Both the position numbers and the translations under genes were made by a program. A model generated the notes under the pieces. It worked only from the letters and a program-made list of their open reading frames with translations. It was not told the DNA's origin and ran no database searches. A stretch of 64,000 nucleotides of DNA from Boesenbergia rotunda. Its lineage: Eukaryota > Streptophyta > Magnoliopsida > Zingiberales > Zingiberaceae. How positions within the stretch are numbered: position 1 is the stretch's first letter; every line of letters begins with the position of its first letter. This document shows, one piece after another, positions 35,311 through 46,230 of the stretch. The stretch is taken from positions 1 through 64,000 of the forward strand of contig JAGFNQ010001622.1 of assembly GCA_024364735.1 (NCBI GenBank). The letters run 5' to 3'.

Positions 35311-36540
35311 CTTTTCATAACATAATGCATAACATGAATGGATGCATGTGGCAATTGCATATATATATATATAAGGATGCTTAACTTTTAAAACATACTT
35401 TTAAATGCTTAAACATAATCATCATAACATTTGGGGTCCCCGGCTTGTACCACATACATACATCATAGTGCGCATCCCTAGTAAGTCCGAGGTAGTGAGC
35501 CCCGACCTACTAGGGTAAGGACAGCATAGTCGGTAGTCCCCGAACCGAGGCGTTCTCAAGGAGCCCATCCCTGTTGCACAGCTCCGGTAGTGCCAGAACC
35601 GTGGACAGCTCCGGTAGTCCAGAACCGGGGCGTTCTTAAGGTGCCCATCCCTTGGACCCATACTTGGGTCCGGTACAAGCCCATTCATAAAGTAAAATAC
35701 TTTGCATGCTTCATCATTCATAAGACATTCATAGCATACTTATCATGGCATCATTCTTATCATGAACATGATCATAACAAATTTATCATGGCATCCTTCT
35801 TATCATGAACATAGACATAACATACTTGTCGTGACATCATTCTTATCATGAACATAAACGTAACATACTTATCATGGCATCATTCTTATCATGAACATAA
35901 ACATAAGATACTTATCATGGCATCATTCTTATCATAACATACAAACATAAAGTATGGTGCTTAAGGTAAGGGTTATGGGTAACTTAATTTCCATCATATG
36001 CTTGAACCTTTACGTATACTTTATAATGAGCATAAACCATCATTCTTTGGGTCCTAACTCCATCCCAAACCCTAGATACCTGCCTTGGCCGAAATCCATA
36101 AGGCCCATGGGGGTATGAAAAAATTCCATTAAAATCCTCAATCAATCATAAGACACTAATCACATTTTTACCATAGAGCCACTGGAGCCCTTACTTGAAA
36201 TAAATCATAACTTTTTCCTTATTATTCCTTCTTGGCCGAAACTTATAGAGTCTCTAGACCGTGTGGAAATTTACATAATCACCCTCCATCACCCTTATAT
36301 CATGACAACATATCAAATGTATACTTGAAGTTTAGAACTCACCCTAATCCTTGGGTCCTTGAGGTTGGCCGAAACATATAGGGTCTCTAGGGTGCCCCAA
36401 AAATTCTCAAAAATTGTATTTAATCTCAAACATCATCAGAGAACATTTAAACAACATTATCAACGTTTTTATCATAGTTATAGACACATAAATCATGGTG
36501 GCCGAAACCCTCAAGCTTAAGGTTCTTGGTTTTGTTTTTT

Positions 36541-37090
36541 TCATGTTGGCCGAAACCCTAGAGTGTCCTAGGGTACTCCAAAAATTCCCAAAAATTATAC
36601 TTAACCTCTACACATCATAAGGGAACATTAAATAACATTATAAAGATTTTTAACATATTTATAGACATTTAAATCATGGTGGCCGAACCCCATAAACATA
36701 GGGACCTTGGTTTTTGTCCCTTTCATGTTGGCCGAAACCCTAGAGTGTCCTAGGGTACTCCAAAAATTCCCAAAAATTATAATTAACCTCTACACATCAT
36801 AAGGGAACATTAAATAACATTATAAATATTTTTAACATATTTATAGACATTTAAATCATGGTGGCCGAAACCCATAAACATAGGGACCTTGGTTTTTTGT
36901 CCCTTTCATGTTGGCCGAAACCCTAGAGTGTCCTAGGGTACTCCAAAAATTCCCAAAAATTATACGTAACCTATACACATAATAAGGGAACATTAAATAA
37001 CATTATAAAGATTTTTAACATATTTATAGACATTTAAATCATGGTGGCCGAAACCCATAAATATAGGGACCTTGGTTTTGTTTCCTTTCA
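36541..37090. repeat. ~182-bp tandem repeat in solo LTR F
   Basis: Three copies beginning at TCATGTTGGCCGAAACCC at 36541, 36723 and 36906, period 182-183 bp, each with two GGCCGAAACCC-like motifs. A more diverged copy precedes them near 36360. Confidence 0.88.
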
Positions 37091-37407
37091 ACATCAAATC
37101 CAAAAACTAACCCATATATCATGCTAAAAATCATGGAAATCATAGGGAACTATTATACCACAGGTGAGGGAGTCTTACCTTAGATTCTCTTGATTTTTCG
37201 AACCTTGAATGGGAAGGAAATGGTAAGATCTTTGGACCCTTGCCCCCCTTGTCCTTGTATCCTTGGAAGACCCCTTAGCCTTGGAGATGAGACCTCTTGT
37301 GGAGCTTTTCCAAGGGAGAACCCTTCCTTGGGTGTTCGGCTAGGATGAGGGAAGGAGGAGTTTCGAAAATGCATGTAATGGGAAGAAGAGGGAACTCCCA
37401 AAACCCC

Positions 37408-37417
37408 CTCTTTATAG
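37408..37417 (-). promoter_or_regulatory. TATA box of solo LTR F
   Basis: CTATAAAGAG on the minus strand, followed by GGGGG, about 480 bp from the LTR 5' end. Judged by motif only. Confidence 0.5.
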
Positions 37418-37896
37418 CCCATTAAGGAGGTAAATGAAGAGTCTCTCCATGACCCTTCATCTTCTTCTATGCTTTAACTAATATCCACTTCATTCTCTCA
37501 TTACATTCACTTTCTAGGTGAGTTGGTTAAAGCATACATGGTTGTACAAGAGGTCCAAGGTTCAATCCTTGGCCCATGCACCTTATTTTTATTTTATTTC
37601 TCTTTTTTTATTTCCCCAAAATTCCGAAATTCCTCTAAAAATTCCCCCATAATTATTTTAATATTTTCTATTAAAATCCCTTTATATTTCTATAAATTTT
37701 TACCTAAAATCTACCAATAATTATGGTTCTAAAAAGCCCATATAAGGCCCATTAGTGCCCTTTTTCCCAATTTAAATGAGAAAACATGGATTTTCTAGGC
37801 CAAAGTTCGCATTAATATTTCTAGGTCCCTTGGAAAATTATCTAGACATGCTTAATATTTTAAGAAAATATTAAGAGAATTTTCTGGGTCGTTACA

Positions 37897-37901
37897 ATTG
37901 T
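37897..37901. repeat. Target site duplication of solo LTR F, right copy (ATTGT)
   Basis: Partner of 34129-34133. Confidence 0.95.
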
Positions 37902-38058
37902 TTCCCTCGTCCATTGGTGGTTCGTAGCCAGATTGCACCGCGAACCATTGTTCCATATCAGTCTTTAGGTACACCTCCATTCTTCGTTTCCAGTAAGGGA
38001 AGTCTTCCCCATTGAAGAGCGGAGGACGGGCAGTACTATATACTTCACCTTGAGCCAT
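37902..38058 (-). pseudogene. Element D gag N-terminus, separated by solo LTR F
   Basis: Starts at ATG (38058), MAQGEVYSTARPPLFNG, with the FPYWKRRMEVYL segment typical of copia gag N-termini. It runs to PPMDEGNN, where F inserted. The remainder of the gag is at 32623-34128. The frame read into F (to 37852) is an artefact of the insertion. Confidence 0.9.
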
Positions 38059-38313
38059 CTGAAATAGACAACAACAAAAATACTTGTTCCAAGACTAGGT
38101 CTTGGATTAGTAGTGTGGTAGGAAAAGGAGAAGAAAGGAACAAAAAATGACTCGAAATGGTGTTGCCCAATTTCGAGTAAAATCGATAGAAAATATCTAA
38201 ATTTAGGCAACAATACCTAATTTAGATCGTGCAGTGAAAACACAAAAACAAACGAAAAAGAATTGGATTTCCCCCGGCTCTTATGGTGGTTGCACCGATA
38301 CAGAGCGAACTTT

Positions 38314-38325
38314 GCTCTGATACCA
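38314..38325 (-). other. Primer-binding site of element D
   Basis: TGGTATCAGAGC on the minus strand, two bases after the 5' LTR end, of initiator tRNA-Met type. The leader to gag is short (about 255 bp). Confidence 0.93.
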
Positions 38326-38327
38326 CT

Positions 38328-39777
38328 TGTAGGACCGATGCACGTGAGAGGGGGGGTGAATCACGTGACTTTTAAAATCTTCGTTATAAAATCAGAGTCG
38401 ATAGAAAATTGTACGATGCTTTTTATAACGTGCGTAGCGGAAAAATTAAAACGAAATGCGAAAGCGAAAAATAATAAAAAAATTACACGAGGAGTTTTAC
38501 TTCGTTCGGAGCCTTCGCCGGCTCCTACTCGAAGGCCCAGGTTCCTTGAACCTTTCCTGTGGGCAATCCACTAAAAACCTCTACCGACAAACTACCGATA
38601 GAGTGATTCGAATACAAGATTGGGCGGAAGTGTAACAGCCCTACACTTCCCCCTTAAATAATTTAAGTGCAGAAAGAAAAAATTCGTTACCCAACACTTA
38701 GATTTATCTGAAGCAGCTTGGGTGTTGGGAGCGATCTTCCAGCAGCGGTCGGACAGCGTCGAGTCAAAACATAAACCGCAGCAGAGGAGCGTGGAAGCAA
38801 GAGAGCGCCAAAGCTTGAACCAGAATCAAATTTTCTTATCTGTTAGAGGGCTTGCTTGCTTCTATTTATAGTGCCTCGATGCATGATCTTCTCAGCTCAA
38901 ATTTTATCCATCAACAAGATAAAATAATTAAAAAAAAGATAATGTTTCTATCCTTTGCTTCAATTAAGAAAATAATTTAAATAAAATATAAATACAGAAT
39001 ATTGAAAAGTTAACCGAGAGGTTTTATCCTCTTACAATTTTATTAATAATTTAAAAGGAGATTTTATCCTTCCAGCTAAGCTTTACGTGAGAATTTTAAG
39101 CATTAGTAGGAATAATTTTATTCTCTAAAAAGAAGAAAATATGAATAATTTAAATGATAATTTATCCTCCACCAAGGCTTTAGATAAGGAATAATTTTAT
39201 AAAATTCAACTGCAAAATCTAATTAAATAAATTCTGTAAAATAGAGTTAATGCATTTAGAATCTAATTAAATAAATTCTGTAAAATAGAGTTAATGCATT
39301 TAGAGTTAATTAGACCCCGTCCAAACCTGGATAAGGATCTAACCATGACTCAACCGAGGTCACCAAAATGGGCCTAAGTTGGACCGCGCCTACAGTCCTA
39401 AAATAGGACCCGTCCTCACTGGTTCGCTCATCCAGTGGCTTACCTCACTTACCTCATGCAGCTCTACTCAACTTCTTAATCCACCAGGTCTTCCTGCCAG
39501 GGCTCAACCACCCTGGTCTTTTTGCCAAGTTTCAACCAACTTGGGCTTCAGCCAGTTGTCAGGCCCCGTGAACCCAACTGGACTTCTCGCCAGGACTCAA
39601 CCACCCTGGACTTCCCGCCAGGACTCAACCACCCTGGACTTCAGCCTGGTGTTAGGTCCTAAGTCTTTCAACCCTGCACACTTAGTAAAGAGGTCAAAAC
39701 CAAAAGCAAGTCTAACTTTAACCTATTTGTCATTCATCAAAACTCAGGTTTAACTATTAGTGCAAATTGCACCAACA
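38328..39777 (-). repeat. 5' LTR of element D (1450 bp)
   Basis: TGTAGGACCG at 38328 to ...CACCAACA at 39777. It has one extra 14-bp repeat unit compared with the 3' LTR, near 39500. TATA box CTATAAATAG on the minus strand at 38862-38871. The ORF at 39379-39753 is antisense and crosses the CCAGG/CCTGG repeat. Confidence 0.95.
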
Positions 39778-39782
39778 ATATG
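39778..39782. repeat. Target site duplication of element D, right copy (ATATG)
   Basis: Partner of 25803-25807. Confidence 0.95.
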
Positions 39783-40800
39783 TTCCTACAGTAATAGCAG
39801 CAACTCTTGCTCCATTGCCTACTTGTAGGTCCACTTCGCTCTTGGTCAATGAGTTAGGTCTTTGAAGGCCCTGCACATTAGTACAAATGTGAGAAGCACA
39901 TCCGGTATCTAATACCCAAGAAGAAGAGATAGATAGATTGACTTCTATAACAAAGATACTTGAGGCAGAAGTCTCACTTCTTTTCTTCTTTGCTTCCTCC
40001 AGGTAGAGTTTACAATTCCTCTTCCAATGTCCGGTCTCACCACAATGGAAGCAGGTCCCTTCCTTTGGCACTTTGCCTTTGGCCTTGGATGTAGTAGAAC
40101 TGGTCTTGCCTTTGGCTTGGGTCTTACCCTTGCCTTTAGGCTTCCATTTGCCTTTGCCCTTATTAACCATTAGTACATTATTGGTCTTGGCTTTCTTGAT
40201 ATTGGGCTCAGCAGTTCTCAACATGCTGAGCATCTCAAGCAAAGGTTTATCAATTTCATTCATGTTGTAGTTCATGACAAATTGATTATAACCCTCCGGC
40301 AACGATTGCAGGATAAGGTCTGTTGCCAATTCTTGGCCCAGTGGGAACCCTAGTCTTTCAAGGTTCTCCACATACCCAATCATCTTGAGTACGTGAGTCC
40401 CTACAGGAGTTCCCTCTTGCATCTTGCATTCAAATAGGGCTTTGGACACCTTAAACCGCTCGTGCCTAGCTTTCCCTTGACATAGTTGTTTCAGATAATC
40501 AACCATATCATGTGCATTCATGTTCTCGTGTTGCTTCTGAAGCTCAGAGTTCATGGTGGCAAGCATAAGGCATGATACATCAAGTGCATCATCTTGATGC
40601 TTCTTGTAAGCATCCTTTTCAGCACGGGTGGCGGTAGCAACGGGTGCTTCTGGAAGGGGTTGCTCTAGAACGTACAGTTTACGTTCTTGTTTGAGGACTA
40701 TCCTCAAGTTCCTGTACCAGTCCAGGAAATTAGCTCCATTGAGCTTGTCCTTCTCAAGGACAGATCGCAGAGAGAGAGTATTCGACGTATTAGACGACAT
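39778..40800 (-). pseudogene. Element B gag and protease N-part, cut by element D
   Basis: Intact gag frame from ATG at 40800 (MSSNTSNTLSLRSVLEKD). UBN2-type gag core at about residues 60-200, a Lys/Gly-rich linker 210-245, CCHC knuckle C250-C263 (CFHCGETGHWKRNC), and protease DTG at 298-300. The frame runs to VGTY, where D inserted. The protein then should continue at 25807. The last residues of the open frame (CWCNLH) come from D. Gag forms the particle and binds RNA; the gag portion itself has no stop, but the pol beyond is dead. Confidence 0.93.
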
Positions 40801-42145
40801 GGTGATCTACAACAACACAACATGCAGAAATAAGTATCATATCTAGATCATTTAATTAGACCTTTAATTAAATGATACTCCCACTTAATTATAAAGCTTT
40901 TGTAGGGGCTAGTCATGGATGTAGGCAAATTCATTTTGCCCACACTACTAGCTCCAAACCAAACAGCGACTACATTTATGTGGGACAAGATCCATATTAT
41001 ACTTCATCTTGAGTTAGCTTTAGCTAATTGCACAAGACTTGGTATAACTAGGTAGGTAACCAATTACATCGTATGCAACTCTTGAAAAAGGGTTAAGATT
41101 CACATTACACATCATCTTGATTTAGCTTTGGCTAATCACCCAAGACTTAGTATAATATTTTTCTTACCTAATTTTCTCAACTTTTGGGATATGCCTCTAA
41201 GTTTTTCAATCCAATTAAGGTGACTTAGTTAAGTCTCACCAAAGTTCGATAGCGGGACATCACAATTGCCCACTTGCACTCTACCAAGATAAAATGCGTT
41301 GCTTTGCTTTGGCAAACCCAACAACAAATGATCGAGGTAGTTTATGAGTACCGAACCTTAGTAGGCATATTGAGTTGACTTAATTAAGATTAACATCTAA
41401 GCATGCATCACATACACACACATAGCATATATCAATATATAAGCAAGGAAATGTGACATGGTTATGGCCAGTATACTACGATCTTCTCAAGCCAATGAGA
41501 AGATCGATGGTCAACCTAAGGATAACTTCTTCTCCAAGAGCATCCTCCGGACATCATGTGTGGTTGGCATCTTCCTTGTAACTTCATTCTTCAATGGACA
41601 CTCCTTTCCTCTTTAGTACATTACAATGTAAGAAAACTCGAGTTACATTCGAGTCTAAATCTAATTTTACAATTAGGAAGAATAGATACAAGACACGACA
41701 CGCAGGCCATATTATGAATTACAACATGCACACACACACATTCATCCAATCACATTGGGGTTAAGGCCATAACCATGCACCATGTCATCAATCATACACA
41801 ATAGATCTAGGACATCAATTTCATTATGAGTGCAATATAAAATCGCTCAAGAGTAGAAACTCCGTTGGTGCATTCTTACAACAAAAAATGCACAATCTAT
41901 TCACAACAGATTGACGCAACTTCATCAACATTAACACCAAAGGTTATAATATTTTGTCAAGAGCGATCGGACTATAGCACGCTATCATATGAATGATGAT
42001 GTTATATCCTTTTAGTTTGATCAACACAAACTTTTGCGTAATGACAAAATATTCACACAATTATATGCAACCCATAAAAAAAAAATTGTCCTACTTCTAT
42101 ATCACATATAAAAGTGCATAAAACTTCATACGATCTTTCGCAAGT
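40801..42145 (-). other. Element B 5' leader, non-coding
   Basis: About 1.3 kb between primer-binding site and gag, with no supported gene. It contains two similar segments around CTTGAGTTAGCTTTAGCTAAT (41010) and its counterpart at 41114. Confidence 0.8.
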
Positions 42146-42158
42146 GGCTCTAATACCA
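42146..42158 (-). other. Primer-binding site of element B, one mismatch
   Basis: TGGTATTAGAGCC on the minus strand beside the 5' LTR. Compared with A, E, D and C it has T for C at position 7, a C-to-T change. Confidence 0.88.
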
Positions 42159-42159
42159 C

Positions 42160-43815
42160 TGTTGGGATCTTCAGGCGACATAAACACAAAAACGCAGCGG
42201 AAACAAGATCCCTCGAGCGATCCATGAGAAAGAAACACTCGTACGAAATCATCTATCTAATAGATCTATCTAAAGCGTATACCTTTGGAGCGTGCCCTTA
42301 CGTTTATCCCGCTCATCCAAGCACTGCCGGATCTCTTGCACGTTCAAGTGTCCGTGCCTCTATTCGTATCCACACAAACACGATATCTCTACTTTGGAGA
42401 AGAACTACCTTAGTTGTGCTAGCAACTTGAGGTAGTTCATAAAACACCAAGAACCCAAGATGTGGGTTTCGGCCAAGATGGAGAAGAGAAGGAAGAGGAG
42501 AAAGAAAATGACAAGTTGTCATCCAAATGATAAGGGGAAAACTCATTTATACTCATATCATGAGGAGTTTTTGCCTTTTAAACTTCCCTTCATTAAACAT
42601 TTTAATGTAACTCTCTAACTATTCATGTAACACTCTAATGGTAAGAAACTCTCCATCTTCCTCTCTTATTAATTCATTAAACATTTTAATGAATTAATAT
42701 TTCATCCAAATGTGGTTGAGTCTAATAAACGAGTTTAACTCAAATTAGCTCTCAATCCATAATCCAATTGGATTCACTTGAGTCTAACTCAATTAATCCA
42801 ATTCCAATTAAATCTTAGCCAAATCAAGATCAATTAATCTTCGAAGCATCGTGTCCTTAGTGTGTGACCCAATAGGCTCTCGTAACGTTGGCAATGTGTC
42901 TAAACCAATTTAGACACAAAAGCAATGAGCGGCATCTAGCAATGCATCAATGCTACCCAAGTAACAAGAAAGTCGAGATCCGACTTAACCTCCGTGACTA
43001 TGGCAATGTATGACCTTGTTCTTCTATCCTCGATATTTAGATTGACCAATGAGGCATAGACCGTGTCATCCTCGATCAATCTTTGTATTTCTTGATCCCC
43101 CAGTAGACTCGCTCAAACAAATGAGTTCAATATCTCATATTGACTCATTTGAGCATGGCCATGCGTTTTAGTAGTAGTACTCGATCAAGGGGCCCACAGA
43201 TATCACTCCGATCATATGGGAGGGATAGATCACATCTACATCACCCACATCCTCCCGCATAATTTATTACATACCCAGTGATCGCCTTTATAGTCCACCC
43301 TATTACGGGTGACGTTTGACGATACCAAAGTATATAACTCCTTATGTAGGGAACCGTAGTGACTTCAGGTCTAAGGATTATTCATACTAATGGTCACATG
43401 AGAAAGTTTATGACACTCATATGATAATCTAGGAAACATTCTCATGGCGGGTCAATTGAGTACACATTCTCTAATATATACCCATGTATCAACTTGATAT
43501 CACATATTCATGACTAGTGAGCTCAAGTCATCAATTGACCTACATGCTAGTCTCCATGCATTAATATTGTCCTTGAATATTAATGCTTGACTAGGAATAA
43601 TTTAGTATAGTATTCTCTACATCATCTCATTATCAATTCAACTAATCGATAAAATGTAGATAAGAACCTACTACCCAAGGACATTATTATACTTATCTAT
43701 ATGACACAAATATAAAGTAAGTATAATAACCAAATATGTCTTTATTAATGATAGAAAATAATACAAAAGTCCATAGTCAATCATCAAATAATTGGTTCTA
43801 GAGCTCTTACTAACA
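42160..43815 (-). repeat. 5' LTR of element B (1656 bp)
   Basis: TGTTGGGATC at 42160 to ...CTAACA at 43815. TATA-like TATAAATG on the minus strand at 42544-42551. Pair of 21181-22838. Confidence 0.95.
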
Positions 43816-43820
43816 TCGTG
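43816..43820. repeat. Target site duplication of element B, right copy (TCGTG)
   Basis: Partner of 21176-21180. Confidence 0.95.
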
Positions 43821-44087
43821 GTCTACATGGGTGATACTACAAGAGTGGCAGCGGTTGCAGTGGGAGTTTTTTATTTGTATTTTGAGAAAAATAAAGTGTT
43901 AGTTCTGAGAGATTGTCTTTATGTACCTTCATTTAGAAAGAATCTTATTTCAGTTTCTAAGTTGTTTAAGGATGGATATTCTGTTACTTTTGATAATAAA
44001 GTTGTTATTAAAAGAAATAGAGAGATTATCTGTTCAGGTACAATGGTCAGCAATCTGTATAGCGGGAAGAGAAAGGAGATATTTTGA
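43821..44087 (+). pseudogene. Element C pol fragment (protease to integrase N-part), truncated
   Basis: Resumes the C frame after B: VYMGDTTRVAAVAVG, then VLVLRDCLYVPSFRKNLISVS, the segment between protease and integrase in copia. Homology seems to end at about 44062 (after SNLY); the open frame stops at 44087. The rest of C, including its 3' LTR, is absent, replaced by the organelle-like island. Confidence 0.88.
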
Positions 44088-44837
44088 AAAATGGGGAGGT
44101 ACGACAACAATGTTAAGCAACAATCAGCAAGAAGAGATGATGTATTTTGAAAGTCAAAGTCGTACGCCGTTCAGCTATCCCCGATAAAGTCAAATAATGC
44201 TATATTTGACTGCCTCCCCATCAACTCACTGACGAACCTGGACATCTTTGTGAGCCCGATAGGCTCGACTACTAAGGGTATCCGTAAGGATAGGATCATT
44301 TTAAAGTTAGGGAGATAGAGAGGGGCTATTCACCATAAGGTGTGGGAACGACGGGGAAGAGAATGCAAGGGACGAGATGCATGAGAGAGGGATCGACCAT
44401 TAGGGGCGACCAAAGGGAGGGCTCAACCTAAAGGGTATGAAATTGCTCGAGTGGATACGCGAGAGGGGCAAGTGAATATTTGCGAGAAGGGCGAAATGCC
44501 ATAAGGGTAGAAAGAGGGATAGGGATAGATTCTTTCTAAGTGTGTTTTTTGAATCTTTGGACATAAATGGTATTTCCCCAAAGGAAAAATATACCTAGTT
44601 AGACTAATCCGACGCCATTCACGACTGATATAGAAGATCTTTCGTGTATTATTCGTAGTGTTTTTTTGAATAACTATTGTCATTCACTATATACTATAAT
44701 CTGCTGAAAGGAGTATAAATGGTATTTCCCCAAAGGCCATTTACGACTGCTCGAGAAATTTGAGTGTGAATTCCAGAGCGAAAGTGTCCCAATTAGAGAG
44801 CGAAATTTGATGATGCAATTTTGGATGAAATTTTGCT

Positions 44838-45065
44838 CGAGAAAGCACTGAAGATGATCTTTCCTAGTTTTGAATTGAGGAAGGAAAGGAGTCAACTGCA
44901 GACCACAGGAAGGAATGGAAGAAAGGGAAGCAAATCGAGTACCGAAAGAGAGTGAAATGCAAGGAGAATCGAGAAAGCACTGAAGACGATCTTTCCTAGT
45001 TTTGAATTGAGGAAGGAAAGGAGTCAACTGCAGACCACAGGAAGGAATCGAACAAAGGGCGGGCA
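44838..45065 (+). repeat. Direct repeat of ~95 bp, period 132 bp
   Basis: CGAGAAAGCACTGAAGA begins copies at 44838 and 44970, with near-identity through a GTCAACTGCAGACCACAGG block. Confidence 0.9.
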
Positions 45066-46159
45066 GCAGAACAGAGGATCTAGACACTTAGAGGGTTGCC
45101 TCAAACTACTAATGCAGTTCGGTTTAATGCTTACCCGTACGATAATGATAGAGCTTTCAGGAAGCTCTAAGCTTCTAGCCACCAAGAATAGTTTCGTTTT
45201 GGCCAGCCACCAAGAATAGTTGACTGTGGACCGCACCAAAGTTGGGGAGCGTGATCTCCGCAATCTTACGATCTCTGCAATCCGAAAACGATCCATCTGA
45301 AGCAATCCAGTCTCGTCGTTGAAGCAGTCAATGAAGAGTTCCATTTTCTTTTCTATTTCTTTTGTCAATCATCTTCCTCGGTTCCAGCGAAGTGAGCTTC
45401 TCACCCTATAATGAAAGCAAAGGCATGACGAGAACTTCCTCCGTCGACTGAAGATTCCAATTCCAGACCTTCTTCCGTCGACTGAAGAGAACCAGTAGAG
45501 GGAGAAGAGAGAAGAGCGACTGTCAAGGAGCGACCGGGGAAGAATAGACAACGAAGTAGCTCGCCTCTCTTAGTAAGGCAGACAGACTACTAGGGAACAG
45601 AGTGTATGAGCCCTTTTTTTAGCTATGAAGGCTCCCCCCTAGGTTGGAAGTTGGAGCATCTTTCCGCCCAGTACCCATTCTATCATGTCTTATCTCGTGC
45701 CGCTGTTGAACCTTCATTAGAAAGCTATGCCTCGGGTCCCTATTATCTCGAGCGAAGCGAGAAGGGAGTAAAGTGCCTCGTTTTCATTATCTTCGATGTA
45801 TGCTTAAAATAAAAGTACGATCTTGGACTGGCCCCCTTCGCATGACCAAAGCGCTGTTAGGACTAATCCATAAAATCGTATGCGCCGTAGCCGTCCAAGT
45901 AGGTTTGATCCCGGTGTAGGGGAAATGGATTTAGGAACGAGGCTTTGCCGCTACGTTACCACTCCGCTGTTCCCTTTGGCCTCCCCAGAATATGTGGGGC
46001 AGGCGGTGGAGCATGACTTCGTATGCTTCTGCGCTCTACTTTAGCTGGCTTACTACTTTATGGCGTACTTCCGCGGGACTACCCTTTCAATAGAAAAACC
46101 GGATGGCCTTATGCAAGTGGATAGACTTGAAGGGAGTATCCTTTTACAAACAGAAGCTG

Positions 46160-46230
46160 TCTAATATGTGCTCTCCATAGTCGAATATGTGCTCTCCATA
46201 GCATAGTCTAATATGTGCTCTCCATAGTTG
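46160..46230 (+). repeat. Three copies of AATATGTGCTCTCCATAG
   Basis: Units near 46163, 46184 and 46211 with spacers of differing length. Confidence 0.9.

Larger units (their letters stand above)
34134..37896 (-). mobile_element. Gypsy-type solo LTR F, nested in D gag
   Basis: A 3763-bp sequence with TGTAACG...CGTTACA ends and exact ATTGT flanks, and without any coding domain, so it is a solo LTR. On the minus strand it starts TGTAACGACCCAGAAAATTC and has a TATA box CTATAAAGAG at 37408-37417, which sets its orientation. The gypsy assignment (Tekay/Retand-like) rests on terminal sequence and size and is inference. It contains several tandem arrays and a tRNA-like segment. It splits the D gag after the N-terminal ~53 codons. 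Confidence 0.88.
25808..39777 (-). mobile_element. SIRE/Maximus-like copia element D, nested in B
   Basis: Complete element on the minus strand: 5' LTR 38328-39777, primer-binding site, short leader, gag, long non-coding gap, pol 28455-31490, 3' internal region and 3' LTR 25808-27243, with exact ATATG flanks. It is 13,970 bp in total, or about 10.2 kb without the solo LTR F and its duplication. The long gag with CCHC and acidic/coiled-coil tail, plus the pol sequence style, suggest the SIRE lineage. No envelope-like ORF is present after pol. Confidence 0.95.
21181..43815 (-). mobile_element. Copia element B (Angela/BARE-like) carrying nested D and F
   Basis: Complete element on the minus strand with LTRs at 42160-43815 (5') and 21181-22838 (3') and perfect 5-bp flanks TCGTG. 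Total length is 22,635 bp; without D and one copy of its duplication it is about 8.66 kb, a normal copia size. Gag is at 39778-40800 and decayed pol at 22859-25807, the two separated by D. The gag layout (LDWYRNLRIVL, LDVSCLMLATM, LQKQHENM) is of the kind I recognise from Angela/BARE elements. Confidence 0.95.
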
